A stretch of DNA of 41,270 nt from an uncultured Prevotellaceae bacterium. Lineage in GTDB: Bacteria > Bacteroidota > Bacteroidia > Bacteroidales > Bacteroidaceae. The stretch is taken from positions 1 to 41,270 of the forward strand of contig CAMVFC010000013.1 of the NCBI GenBank assembly GCA_947166655.1, written 5' to 3'. The position numbers and the translations under genes were made by a program. Shown here one piece after another: positions 1 through 8,218 of this stretch. Below the pieces are notes generated by a model that saw only the letters and a list, made by a program, of their open reading frames with translations, searched no databases and was not told the origin of the DNA. The first letter of the stretch is position 1. Every line of letters begins with the position of its first letter.

Positions 1-182
1 TTCAACAAATTACCTTTATAAGAAATAGGTACCAGCTTTTGCCTTTCAACTTTAAGACCACGTTGCTCCAACTCATATACTAATGCTTCTTCATACACAG
101 ACTCCAATAATCCAGGACCTAAATCCTTATACACTTCATAAATGGCCCCTCGTATCTCATACGTTATTTCGTTGGCCGTCAT
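1..182 (-). CDS. GxxExxY protein, N-terminal part (runs off left edge)
   Basis: This is the first 60 codons of a gene that continues beyond the window. The translation begins MTANEITYEIRGAIYEVYKD and is followed by LGPGLLESVYEEAL, which contains the signature G-x-x-E-x-x-Y (GLLESVY) naming the family, and then a VERQKLVPISYKG stretch typical of its strand region. The family is predicted to have a PD-(D/E)xK nuclease-like fold, and its biological role is not established. The start ATG (complement at 180-182) lies about 40 bp past the stop of the preceding reductase gene, after a short tandem repeat. Genes of this family are scattered singly in Bacteroidetes genomes, so it may not belong functionally to the polysaccharide operon. 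Family identification is firm; function is unknown. Confidence 0.85.
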   Translation of the reverse strand, partial: MTANEITYEIRGAIYEVYKDLGPGLLESVYEEALVYELEQRGLKVERQKLVPISYKGNLL

Positions 183-194
183 AAGTATAATTCA

Positions 195-221
195 TCTGTG
201 GTTTCTGTGATTTCTGTGTGA
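195..221. repeat. Three tandem 9-bp repeats before the GxxExxY gene
   Basis: TCTGTG recurs at 195, 204 and 213 on the plus strand with period 9 (TCTGTGGTT, TCTGTGATT, TCTGTGTGA). On the coding strand this reads as repeated CACAGA. It fills most of the gap between the upstream reductase stop (222) and the GxxExxY start (182). Confidence 0.7.
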
Positions 222-980
222 TCAAATGGAAGCACAGCCATTCACACCCAGGATTTCTCCGGAGATATAGCCAGCCCTGTCAGAGGCCAGAAATGCACAA
301 GCGTTGGCCACATCCTCCGGCGTACCCAATCTTCCTAATCCGATGCGCGAGATACGCTGGTCAATTTTCGAGCCGTCGCTCTCATAGAGTTCTGAAAAGC
401 GCTCGGTCTTGACGATGCCGGGTGCTACAGCATTGACGCGAATCCCTTGCGGCGCCAATTCTTTGGCCGCCGATTTGGTGAAGGAGATGATGGCTCCCTT
501 CGTTGCTGAATAAGCAGACTGTCCAGGCGAACCAAGAACGGCCGTCACCGAAGCAATATTGACGATGGAACCGCCACCCGTACGGGCCATGAGACGTGAA
601 CAGAGCTGCACTAACTCGATGACTGCGATGACATTGATACGGAACATCAGTTCCGTCTCCTGACGGACAATCATGCCGAGTTTCTTGTTGAACACTACAC
701 CGGCATTGTTGACCAATGCGTCGATACGTTTTTCCGCCTTAAAAATAGACATGAGGGTATTTTTTACAGCCACAGCATCACAGACATCAAAGTACTGTGG
801 GATAACGCGGGTAGCGTTCCGCTCAGAGCACTCCCGTGCCCATTCGTCCATTGAACCTTCACGTAAATCACATGCATAGACGATGGCACCGTCAGCGGCA
901 AACCGCTCGGCAATGCCCTTGCCAATGCCCTGTGCTGCACCTGTGATAATGCAGACTTTATCTTGAAGTAGTCTTTCCAT
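222..980 (-). CDS. Short-chain dehydrogenase/reductase, FabG-like
   Basis: A 252-residue classical SDR, probably an NAD(P)H-dependent 3-oxoacyl-ACP reductase or a sugar/acyl ketoreductase. The cofactor motif TGAAQGIG (residues 13-20), NNAG (91-94), and the catalytic set N116, S144, Y157 and K161 (YSATK) are all present, so it should be active. The C-terminus YISGEILGVNGCASI matches the FabG family ending. It begins 2 bp after the stop of another SDR gene and is the last complete gene of the polysaccharide operon. Adjacent genes encode an acyl carrier protein and a KAS III-like synthase, so reduction of an ACP-bound 3-keto group is the best guess. The substrate cannot be read from sequence. 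It is probably not the housekeeping fabG, given its context. Confidence 0.85.
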   Translation of the reverse strand: MERLLQDKVCIITGAAQGIGKGIAERFAADGAIVYACDLREGSMDEWARECSERNATRVIPQYFDVCDAVAVKNTLMSIFKAEKRIDALVNNAGVVFNKKLGMIVRQETELMFRINVIAVIELVQLCSRLMARTGGGSIVNIASVTAVLGSPGQSAYSATKGAIISFTKSAAKELAPQGIRVNAVAPGIVKTERFSELYESDGSKIDQRISRIGLGRLGTPEDVANACAFLASDRAGYISGEILGVNGCASI

Positions 981-982
981 AA

Positions 983-1735
983 TTAAATTGTAATGCCTCC
1001 ATCAATCACCAATGAATGACCTGTAACCCAAGACGAAGCATCAGAGAGGAGATAGACAATGCCATGGGCAATATCCTCAGGTTCGCCATAGCGCTTGAGG
1101 GGGTAGCGTTCCATATCAGCCTGATGCTGTTCAGCAGAGATGGTACCTCCTTTGATAAGCGGTGTGTTCACCATGCCAGGATTCACACTATTGACACGAA
1201 TCTTCTTCGGTGCCAATTCCCTTGCACAGAACTTCATCGTGGAATTGATGGCCGCTTTGGACGCTCCATAGATAGAATTTCCCAAGGTGAAACCTAACAC
1301 TCCGCCCACAGATGAGACAAAGACCACAGAACCTCCTTTAGCAATCTTTTTCTTCTTTACGAGTAAACGCAATAGCTCAACAGGCGAAAAGAAATTCACA
1401 TTGAAGACATCGTCATACTTCTCACGCGTATTGAACTGAAAGGGCGATGTCATGGCTCGACCCGCACACAGGACGATTCCATCAAGTTCCGATACGACAG
1501 ATACAATATTGTCCAGTCCTTCAGAGGTCGTCAGGTCTGCCAAAACCATAGAATGACCATCGCCCTGTAGATTATTATAAGTCTCTTGCAGTCGCTCTTC
1601 GTTACGTGCCGTAATAATTACCTTAGCACCCAGCTTAGAACACTCGATGGCAGTCTGACGGCCTATACCAGACGAAGCACCTGTCACAAAGACCATCTTA
1701 CCTGCCAGAGAAAAAGGATTATAGTTCATTTCCAT
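983..1735 (-). CDS. Short-chain dehydrogenase/reductase
   Basis: A 250-residue classical SDR. The Rossmann motif TGASSGIG is at residues 18-25, LCAG replaces the usual NNAG at 89-92, and the active site is S141/S142, Y156 and K160 (YGASK). The end WVTGHSLVIDGG is typical of the family. The frame is open further upstream, but that extension overlaps the preceding gene. The start MEMNYNPF at 1735 lies 2 bp after the KAS III stop and leads directly into the Rossmann fold, so I chose it. Two different SDRs next to an ACP and a ketosynthase suggest sequential or alternative reductions of a carrier-bound acyl group, or oxidation and reduction of a sugar. The exact reaction is inferred, not seen. 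Confidence 0.85.
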   Translation of the reverse strand: MEMNYNPFSLAGKMVFVTGASSGIGRQTAIECSKLGAKVIITARNEERLQETYNNLQGDGHSMVLADLTTSEGLDNIVSVVSELDGIVLCAGRAMTSPFQFNTREKYDDVFNVNFFSPVELLRLLVKKKKIAKGGSVVFVSSVGGVLGFTLGNSIYGASKAAINSTMKFCARELAPKKIRVNSVNPGMVNTPLIKGGTISAEQHQADMERYPLKRYGEPEDIAHGIVYLLSDASSWVTGHSLVIDGGITI

Positions 1736-1737
1736 GA

Positions 1738-2796
1738 TTAATGTTCTGCCACTTCCACGAGATCGGATATGTGAATGTTCTCTGTCTCGAATGCAACGGT
1801 ACCCCATGACAGACCGACGCCAAATCCACAGCAGACAAACTTGGTTGGTTTATCCTCAAACTTACCTTTCAATTCGCTGACAATGGTCAAGGGGATAGAA
1901 GCTGATGACGTGTTACCGAAATGGTACATGCACGAAGGAACTTTTTCTGTGTCAAGTTTCAGTTTCTTGACAATCATATTGTTCATCTTCATGTTAGCCT
2001 GATGAAACACAAAGTAATCTGCCTGTTGATAGTCGAAGCCATAATGCTCACCGAGCTTCTTGACTGACTTCGGGGCCGTAGTGATTCCAAAAGAGAAGAC
2101 ATCCATACCCTTCATGCGTGTTTGAAGACGGTTCACCATTTTACCTTCGACCTCCTCGAGTTCAAACGATGCGGGAGAAACCTGATTGCGGGATCCACCA
2201 TCGGGAACGATAATAGCATCGAAGCCAGAACCATCAGTCCCAAAATGGAATTGGAATCCTTCTGCTCCATCCTTGAATTCAACAGCCGTGGCCGTGCCTG
2301 CATGGCCGAAAAGTGGATCGTGCGTGCCCTGAATACGTTTCTTGGCATCACCCACCAAAAGAAGGGCCTTTTTGATTTCGCCAGTAGCCAGCAATGAAGC
2401 CACTTGACTCAAGCCATAAACCCAACCAGAACAACCCAAAGAGCAGTCAGATGCATAGCATTCCTTGGAAAGCCCCAAACGGTCTTGAAGGATACATGAG
2501 GTGGCTGGAAGCCAATAGTCTGCCGTCTGCGACACGAAGATGAGAGCTTCAATCTCGGATTTCTCCCATCCAAGGTCGGCAATCAGTCGCTCTGCGGCCT
2601 CATAGCAAAGGTCTGACGTCGTCAACGTATCAGACACACGACGCTCCTCCACACCAGTCACCTTAACGAAGTCTTCTGGAGAATACTCAGAAGAGATACT
2701 ATCCGTCTCGTGGGGATGAAGATTGCTGAAGACCTGTTTAGGAACGCCGGCAGCGATGCCGGCGATCCGTACGTTCTTAAATTCAAAAAAAGCCAT
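1738..2796 (-). CDS. 3-oxoacyl-ACP synthase III-like protein (KAS III family)
   Basis: A 352-residue thiolase-fold enzyme that condenses an acyl-CoA or acyl-ACP starter with malonyl-ACP, or transfers an acyl group. The full KAS III triad is visible: C122 in GCSGWVYGL, H265 in HQAN and N295 in FGNTSSAS. The gene lies 4 bp downstream of a dedicated acyl carrier protein gene and 2 bp upstream of an SDR gene, so the three are probably translated together. Because it sits inside a polysaccharide operon rather than with plsX, rpmF or fabD, it is unlikely to be the housekeeping FabH. Production of a short acyl group for sugar decoration is the likeliest role. An alternative is an acyltransferase of the KAS III fold, since several members of that fold transfer rather than condense. 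Confidence 0.9.
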   Translation of the reverse strand: MAFFEFKNVRIAGIAAGVPKQVFSNLHPHETDSISSEYSPEDFVKVTGVEERRVSDTLTTSDLCYEAAERLIADLGWEKSEIEALIFVSQTADYWLPATSCILQDRLGLSKECYASDCSLGCSGWVYGLSQVASLLATGEIKKALLLVGDAKKRIQGTHDPLFGHAGTATAVEFKDGAEGFQFHFGTDGSGFDAIIVPDGGSRNQVSPASFELEEVEGKMVNRLQTRMKGMDVFSFGITTAPKSVKKLGEHYGFDYQQADYFVFHQANMKMNNMIVKKLKLDTEKVPSCMYHFGNTSSASIPLTIVSELKGKFEDKPTKFVCCGFGVGLSWGTVAFETENIHISDLVEVAEH

Positions 2797-2800
2797 AATG

Positions 2801-3031
2801 TTACTTCTTTGACTTAATCAAATTGAACAGATCCTCAACAGTGTTGCTGTTGCGGATATCGTCTCCCTTGAGGGTCACATCATACTCTTCATCGGCCATG
2901 GCAATAACGCCAAGAGCAATCAGAGAAGACCACTCATCCAGCTCCTTGAATGCGGTGTTAGCCTGGATTTCACTTGCATCTGTTTCATCGAACAGTGCCA
3001 CAAAGTTCTCGATAAATTCTTTCAGTTCCAT
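2801..3031 (-). CDS. Acyl carrier protein
   Basis: A 76-residue acidic four-helix protein. The phosphopantetheine attachment serine is S36 in DEWSSL, a variant of the usual DSL context. Length and overall pattern (MELKEFIENF, later VEDLFNLIKSKK) match discrete ACPs. The motif differs from typical fatty-acid AcpP (DSLDTVE), which fits a specialised carrier. It is encoded 9 bp after a glycosyltransferase gene and 4 bp before a KAS III gene. It presumably needs a phosphopantetheinyl transferase encoded elsewhere. Likely role: to hold an acyl group while the adjacent synthase and reductases act on it. Confidence 0.9.
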   Translation of the reverse strand: MELKEFIENFVALFDETDASEIQANTAFKELDEWSSLIALGVIAMADEEYDVTLKGDDIRNSNTVEDLFNLIKSKK

Positions 3032-3040
3032 AGTTGTTTT

Positions 3041-4201
3041 TTAGTTTTTGTTTAACACTTGATTGTACACAGTAATTATCTGATTTGCGATAACGTCTTG
3101 TGAGAAATGCGTTAAGCTAAACGCACGTATATCATTCAAGTCATAGTCTTTATAATGCTCTACCATATACTTCATGGCACTTGATAATTGGTTCGTATCC
3201 TCTTTATCAATAAGGATTCCATGTTCCGGGCGCAAAAATGTTTCAGGTCCGCCACAACGTGTTGCGATGATTGGAAGGCCTTTAGCCATGGCTTCAATAA
3301 CCACTATCGCAAAAGTCTCTATTCGACTCGAAAGAACAAAACAATCCGACTGGCATAAGTGGTTGCTTACTTCTTCAGGTGGCATGACACCTAACAGACG
3401 GATTTGCTTCGACAGACCATAGCTGGCAATCTTATTTGCGATAAAAGGTAAATCTGGACCACCACCTATTATTTCAAGCTGGACATTATCAGGAAATGAT
3501 GCTTGAGCGAAAGCATCTACAAGAATGTCAAAGCCCTTGTTCCTATTCTCCCGAAATGCGCCACAAGCAATAAATTTAAATGTACCATCATTTCGTTCAA
3601 CCTTTTTATTTTCAAAGAACACATCGCTCACCATATTATTGATGACTAATGCATTAACTCCGAAGTTCTTTTTTAGGGAGTTTGACAATGCTTGCGATAC
3701 GCATATCACACGATCTGCCAACTTATAAATCGATGCTATCCTCCGTAATCTTGGATCGATGTCGTCTCTGTTCATTTCTGTCCAATGTTCTGTAATGACG
3801 AGAGGCAAATGATACTGCTCCTTTATGAAAGATATATAGAAAGCATTAATCAATAAATGTGCATGTACAATATCAGGCCGACCACATTCATCCATACAAC
3901 AATCTATGACTTTTCGGTAAGTGCGGAAAAGTAATCGTTCGTCCCATTTCTTAAACTTACAGAAACGCGTAGATAAACGCAATCCTGTACAGTCATACAC
4001 ATCAACACCATCTACTATCCTATGTCTGATATGTGTACTGAATATCCATCGCAGGATAGAAACATTTTTGACAGAGATGACTGCAACATGATGGCCTTTT
4101 GCAGCCAATGCTTTGGCCTGAACGGCTTCATAATTACCGTTCATAATATCTTTTTCAGAGGGAAAACCTCTTGTTACAAAAAGTACTTTCAACCCTTTCA
4201 T
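3041..4201 (-). CDS. Glycosyltransferase, GT4 family (GT-B fold)
   Basis: A 386-residue cytoplasmic glycosyltransferase. The N-terminus KVLFVTRGFPSEKDIMNGNY and the C-terminal nucleotide-sugar site SRIETFAIVVIEAMAKG then LPIIATRCGG carry the E-x7-E type motif of GT4 retaining enzymes. It would add a sugar to the undecaprenyl-linked repeat unit at the inner face of the membrane. It is the only recognisable glycosyltransferase gene in the operon. The start M-K-G-L-K at 4201 is 17 bp after the polymerase stop. Donor and linkage cannot be predicted. Base composition is clearly AT-richer than in the flanking rfb and housekeeping genes, as for the next two genes. Confidence 0.9.
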   Translation of the reverse strand: MKGLKVLFVTRGFPSEKDIMNGNYEAVQAKALAAKGHHVAVISVKNVSILRWIFSTHIRHRIVDGVDVYDCTGLRLSTRFCKFKKWDERLLFRTYRKVIDCCMDECGRPDIVHAHLLINAFYISFIKEQYHLPLVITEHWTEMNRDDIDPRLRRIASIYKLADRVICVSQALSNSLKKNFGVNALVINNMVSDVFFENKKVERNDGTFKFIACGAFRENRNKGFDILVDAFAQASFPDNVQLEIIGGGPDLPFIANKIASYGLSKQIRLLGVMPPEEVSNHLCQSDCFVLSSRIETFAIVVIEAMAKGLPIIATRCGGPETFLRPEHGILIDKEDTNQLSSAMKYMVEHYKDYDLNDIRAFSLTHFSQDVIANQIITVYNQVLNKN

Positions 4202-4218
4202 ATCGCTTCCTACCTAAT

Positions 4219-5586
4219 TTAGGACTCCACATTCACGGATTCCTCAAATGCCTCCTTCTGCCACATGGTCATACCATAATACACAGAACAAGCAAGACAT
4301 ACAAAGAGGAATGTGAGAGGACGTACACCTGTCATAACGATGGATATAATATAACCGATGAAAACATATCGTATAATCATTGCATCAGAAATATCTGACA
4401 TATCTACCCGGAATAATTTGTAAACATAAATAGCCATTACAAAGAAGAAGAGCAAACCCAACCATCCCCGTTCAACCAGATAGAGTAACAATACACTTTC
4501 GAAGCCAAGCAAATCTGGATGAAGATCATTATGTTTGGAAATCCAGTATTCACGATAACCATAGCCCCTTCCAAATATTGGATTCCCCTCAATTTCAACT
4601 AGCGCTGCATCGAACTGATTGAACCTCATTTGCATGGATGAGCCGCTAATGTCATTGCTATATTGTTTTTTAGCATCCCAAAATGCAAATCCAGCAACAA
4701 ATGGCTCTATTTTTTCATCAATCTTTTTCCTCTGATTATCTGATAGGAAATTAATACCTACGACAAAAAGAATAAACAAAACTGCCAATTTCGGTGCGAA
4801 ATGCCCGACAACGCTTTTGGCGCTCATTAAGAGGATGATCCCCATAGGAACAAGAGCCCCTCGAGAACCGGACAAGAAAATTAGAAGAATAATTAATAGT
4901 ACAAAAAGAAATTTCTTTGTACGCTCCCCCTTTGACAGGAATATAGGCAAAAGGACGAGCATGTACTGAGCCAACGAAAGAGGATGACGATATATTGTTT
5001 GGGCTCGAAAGCTCAATCCGCCACGTTGGGTCTCTATCATATCCACAATAAACTCGTTGTCATCAATACCTAATAAGATATAAAGCGGCATTCCTGCTGG
5101 ATTGACACCTAACATCACCTCAAAGAAAACGCTATATATTACATTGAAAACAATAGCCGCACAAATGAAATAAAAAAGTTTTTTATGTGCTGTTTCGTCT
5201 TCTTTTACAAGAAGAAGAGTTTGAATGGCAAATGCGAAAGTCGTTATTTCTAATAACACGCGTCTCAACTGCATACCAATAGGCACAGTCTCAGACATTA
5301 AGACAATAACAAAAGAGACAAATAGTAATAATATAATGGCTTTCTGATTGTCTGATATGAACTCTCTCCATCGATCCCGCCTCTCATAGAATCTTAATTC
5401 AGAAACCACCGACCCGAACATCAGTATCAATAGCATCGGCAACCTTAGGTTAATTGACTGCTCTAAGATAACTGTCGGAACGAAAAGAAATGTAAGCCAA
5501 ACCATATAGATGCCTTTTTTATAAGACATCAAACTAACCATGGCGGTTAGCATTATATATAGGTATAGCAGTCCTTTAATAGCCAT
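4219..5586 (-). CDS. O-antigen/capsule polymerase, Wzy/WaaL-like
   Basis: A 455-residue integral membrane protein with about ten or more hydrophobic segments and one long hydrophilic loop in the C-terminal half, which contains GRGYGYREYW and HNDLH followed by LVERGWLGL. This layout is that of the Wzy_C/O-antigen ligase family, which join oligosaccharide repeats on the periplasmic side. Wzy proteins have little sequence conservation, so topology and context carry the call. It lies 6 bp after the flippase gene. A ligase (WaaL) function is the alternative, but the adjacent Wzx and Wzz favour polymerase. Confidence 0.8.
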   Translation of the reverse strand: MAIKGLLYLYIMLTAMVSLMSYKKGIYMVWLTFLFVPTVILEQSINLRLPMLLILMFGSVVSELRFYERRDRWREFISDNQKAIILLLFVSFVIVLMSETVPIGMQLRRVLLEITTFAFAIQTLLLVKEDETAHKKLFYFICAAIVFNVIYSVFFEVMLGVNPAGMPLYILLGIDDNEFIVDMIETQRGGLSFRAQTIYRHPLSLAQYMLVLLPIFLSKGERTKKFLFVLLIILLIFLSGSRGALVPMGIILLMSAKSVVGHFAPKLAVLFILFVVGINFLSDNQRKKIDEKIEPFVAGFAFWDAKKQYSNDISGSSMQMRFNQFDAALVEIEGNPIFGRGYGYREYWISKHNDLHPDLLGFESVLLLYLVERGWLGLLFFFVMAIYVYKLFRVDMSDISDAMIIRYVFIGYIISIVMTGVRPLTFLFVCLACSVYYGMTMWQKEAFEESVNVES

Positions 5587-5592
5587 GACGGT

Positions 5593-7047
5593 TTATTTTC
5601 GAGACAAAGACTCGCGAACATATTGGAAAATGTCCTTAATGCTGTATTGTCGAAGTAGTGTTGCAAGAACAACAGTAGAGAGACCTATAAGCGTTGTCTT
5701 ATAGGCCAAAGAAACAAAAAGGTTGGAGGTAAAGAAGTCACCAATGAAAAACAATAGGATAAATGTCAGTACAGAGTTTAAAACTTGAGGCAACAGGGAA
5801 GAGAAATAGGGAATAACACGCTCACCGAGTGTGAAAATGTGCATGATGGTGTAAGTGTTGATAAAATTAATCGTCAACGTAATGTCCCAAGACCATGCTA
5901 CAGCCTCAATGGTTCCACCACAATAGACAGCTATAAAGAATCCAACGACTGTGAAAAATGAATTGAGTAGGCCACTTATAAAAAGGTGATTTGTTTTACC
6001 TGCTGCTTGAAAAATAGAAGCATTGACAGAGAGTATCATCTGAAGTGGCAACGATAATGCAAGAATGCGAAAGACAGGAATTGCTGCATCCCATTGATTC
6101 CCATAAACAATCTTAATAAGTTCACTTCCACAAAAGAATAATGTAAGTCCTATAGGGAAACTGAGATTAGAAATAAGAACCGTTAACTTTTGATTCTTCT
6201 CTTTGAGTGTGTGCTTATCATTTTGCAACATAGAAAGAATAGGATGAAGCACAGGATCTATAACGAAAGAGACATTTTGAACCGGCAACATCATCAAATG
6301 ATAAGATTTTTCGTAATAGCCTAGCTGAGACATTGAGAAGAACTTACCAATAATGAGCTTATCAAGATTGCGTGAGAAATAGTTGCAGAAGGAGAAAGCA
6401 AACTGATATAATGAGAAAGATCCAACCATTTTTATTGCGTCCTTACTTAATTGAGCAACGAAACGGAGTGGATAATTATAGTAGTTAACAAGAAACACTC
6501 CAACCGCAGTTAATATTGGAGAAACCAAAAGAGCATAAACATCCCATCCATGAAATGCCCCCCATACTGCAATTATACCGCTGAGGATCTGAAAGAAAAG
6601 AGTACGTAATGCAATAGTACGGAAACGTTTATCCTTACGCATTAATGCATTAGGAACTACATTTAGCGACTGAAAGAAAATGACCAACGTCATCAACTGA
6701 CACACCTCTCTCAATGACTCATTAACGTAATAAGCGGCTATGACACCTGAAAGAAGAAACAATGCTAAAGCCAGTATTACACCAATATATAGATTCAAAG
6801 TGAAAAGACTATTGAGATGTTGCTTGGTAAGTTGTTTATACTGCACCACAGCAGGACCAATACCTATATCAGCCAAAATGTTCAAGAAATGGAGAACCAC
6901 CATAGCTACAGCAATGGTACCAAAAGAGGCGGGTTCTATAATGCGAGCTAAAATGGCCGCTATCAGAAGTTGAATTACAATCCCCGAATACTTTGAAACT
7001 GCAATCCAGAAAACCCCTTTAGTCAAATCTTTCTTGACACTTCCCAT
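5593..7047 (-). CDS. Polysaccharide flippase, Wzx/MOP superfamily
   Basis: A 484-residue membrane protein with about 12-14 hydrophobic helices. The N-terminus KKDLTKGVFWIAVSKYSGI is typical of polysaccharide biosynthesis proteins of the MOP exporter superfamily (WzxC/RfbX type). It would move undecaprenyl-linked repeat units from the cytoplasmic to the periplasmic face. Its neighbours are Wzz 46 bp upstream and Wzy 6 bp downstream, the expected partners of a Wzx/Wzy pathway. Composition is AT-rich, like Wzy and the GT gene. Confidence 0.88.
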   Translation of the reverse strand: MGSVKKDLTKGVFWIAVSKYSGIVIQLLIAAILARIIEPASFGTIAVAMVVLHFLNILADIGIGPAVVQYKQLTKQHLNSLFTLNLYIGVILALALFLLSGVIAAYYVNESLREVCQLMTLVIFFQSLNVVPNALMRKDKRFRTIALRTLFFQILSGIIAVWGAFHGWDVYALLVSPILTAVGVFLVNYYNYPLRFVAQLSKDAIKMVGSFSLYQFAFSFCNYFSRNLDKLIIGKFFSMSQLGYYEKSYHLMMLPVQNVSFVIDPVLHPILSMLQNDKHTLKEKNQKLTVLISNLSFPIGLTLFFCGSELIKIVYGNQWDAAIPVFRILALSLPLQMILSVNASIFQAAGKTNHLFISGLLNSFFTVVGFFIAVYCGGTIEAVAWSWDITLTINFINTYTIMHIFTLGERVIPYFSSLLPQVLNSVLTFILLFFIGDFFTSNLFVSLAYKTTLIGLSTVVLATLLRQYSIKDIFQYVRESLSRK

Positions 7048-7093
7048 TTACTCTATTATAACGAATACCATGAAAAGGAACCATTAGCCTGTA

Positions 7094-8194
7094 TTAACCC
7101 ATACCAAGTAATGGCTTTAGCTGTCCTTCCTTATTAAGAATCTTTGCCGATTTATAACAAAATGCAAGAAAAAGGAATGCCAATAAGATTTTCTTTCGAC
7201 CAGGACCTGATTTCTCCACGGGCACTGTTGCACGCTGTAATGTGGTAAAAGCGGGCGTTTCCTCGAGCACCTTGGCTTCAGCACCCTGAAGCTGAAGGCT
7301 GAGAGTAGAATAAGCATTGTACTTCAACTGCATTTCATTCTCCAGTTCTGTCTGACGGGAACGTACAGCCTGCAAGAAAATGTCTTGGTTAGAGTCAACA
7401 AAATCGGCATACGTTTTGCACGCCATGTCATAGTCAGACTTTGCCTTATTACACTGTATTTGTATCTGCTCCAAGTCTATACGGGCTTTGTTGGTTCGAT
7501 AGTTCGTAATGAAGTCCTGAAGACGTGCCTTCACGGAATCTGCCATAACGGCTGCAATCCAAGGATCCTGATCTTTCACCTGAATGGTGATGACCATCGT
7601 CTTCTGATCTACATCGCAAATAATATTTCTGTCAATCTTACGGATAAGCCGGTCCTGTTCTTTGGTCAGGCGGAAGGGGTCAACAGTGTTAACTTCTTCA
7701 ACCTCTTCAAGTGGCAACAGACTAATGAGACCTTTTATTGCTCCAGATATAGCCTCTGTCCACCAAGGATGTTTCTGCTCGTTAAGCATGTAGTCATAGT
7801 AAGTCATTAAGCGTGTGCTATCTTCCTTGTGGACCATTATGGGAAAGAGACTGGTCTTAAAATCCACGGAATTCATCAAATCTGGATAGAGCGTCGGGAA
7901 GAGAGCCTCATTACCCAAAGCACCTGTGCCTAATTTCATACCGAAAGAGGCCGCAAGAGCAGAGAGAGAACCAGAGCTACGCGTTGTCGAAAGTTCAGGA
8001 GCCAACATCACTTGACACGTATAGGTCTTTGGGAGTGAAAAGGCTACGATGCAGGCCAGCACAAAGGCGACACCCAATATCTTATAGTAGTCTTTCTTAT
8101 GTTCCCATAACAGGGCAACTATTTTCATATAGTCTACACCGCCCTTCTTCTTTTTCTGTGTGGCTGGCGCAGATTGTTGACTGTTGGTTTCCAT
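7094..8194 (-). CDS. Chain-length determinant protein, Wzz-type
   Basis: A 366-residue inner-membrane polysaccharide co-polymerase that sets chain length. A cytoplasmic N-terminus rich in Gln and Lys (KKKKGGVDYMKIVALLWEHK) leads to a transmembrane segment (ILGVAFVLACIVAFSL) followed by YTCQVMLAPE, the usual Wzz opening. A central region predicted to form coiled helices follows, then a Pro-containing motif (VPVEKSGPGRKK) and a second hydrophobic helix. No C-terminal tyrosine-kinase domain is attached, as expected for Bacteroidetes Wzz. It is 24 bp downstream of the Wza-like gene. The C-terminal tail after the second helix (KILNKEGQLKPLLGMG) is longer than in many relatives and looks uncharged and loosely constrained. 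Confidence 0.88.
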   Translation of the reverse strand: METNSQQSAPATQKKKKGGVDYMKIVALLWEHKKDYYKILGVAFVLACIVAFSLPKTYTCQVMLAPELSTTRSSGSLSALAASFGMKLGTGALGNEALFPTLYPDLMNSVDFKTSLFPIMVHKEDSTRLMTYYDYMLNEQKHPWWTEAISGAIKGLISLLPLEEVEEVNTVDPFRLTKEQDRLIRKIDRNIICDVDQKTMVITIQVKDQDPWIAAVMADSVKARLQDFITNYRTNKARIDLEQIQIQCNKAKSDYDMACKTYADFVDSNQDIFLQAVRSRQTELENEMQLKYNAYSTLSLQLQGAEAKVLEETPAFTTLQRATVPVEKSGPGRKKILLAFLFLAFCYKSAKILNKEGQLKPLLGMG

Positions 8195-8218
8195 ATCGTC
8201 TATTTTTCAAAAAACAAA

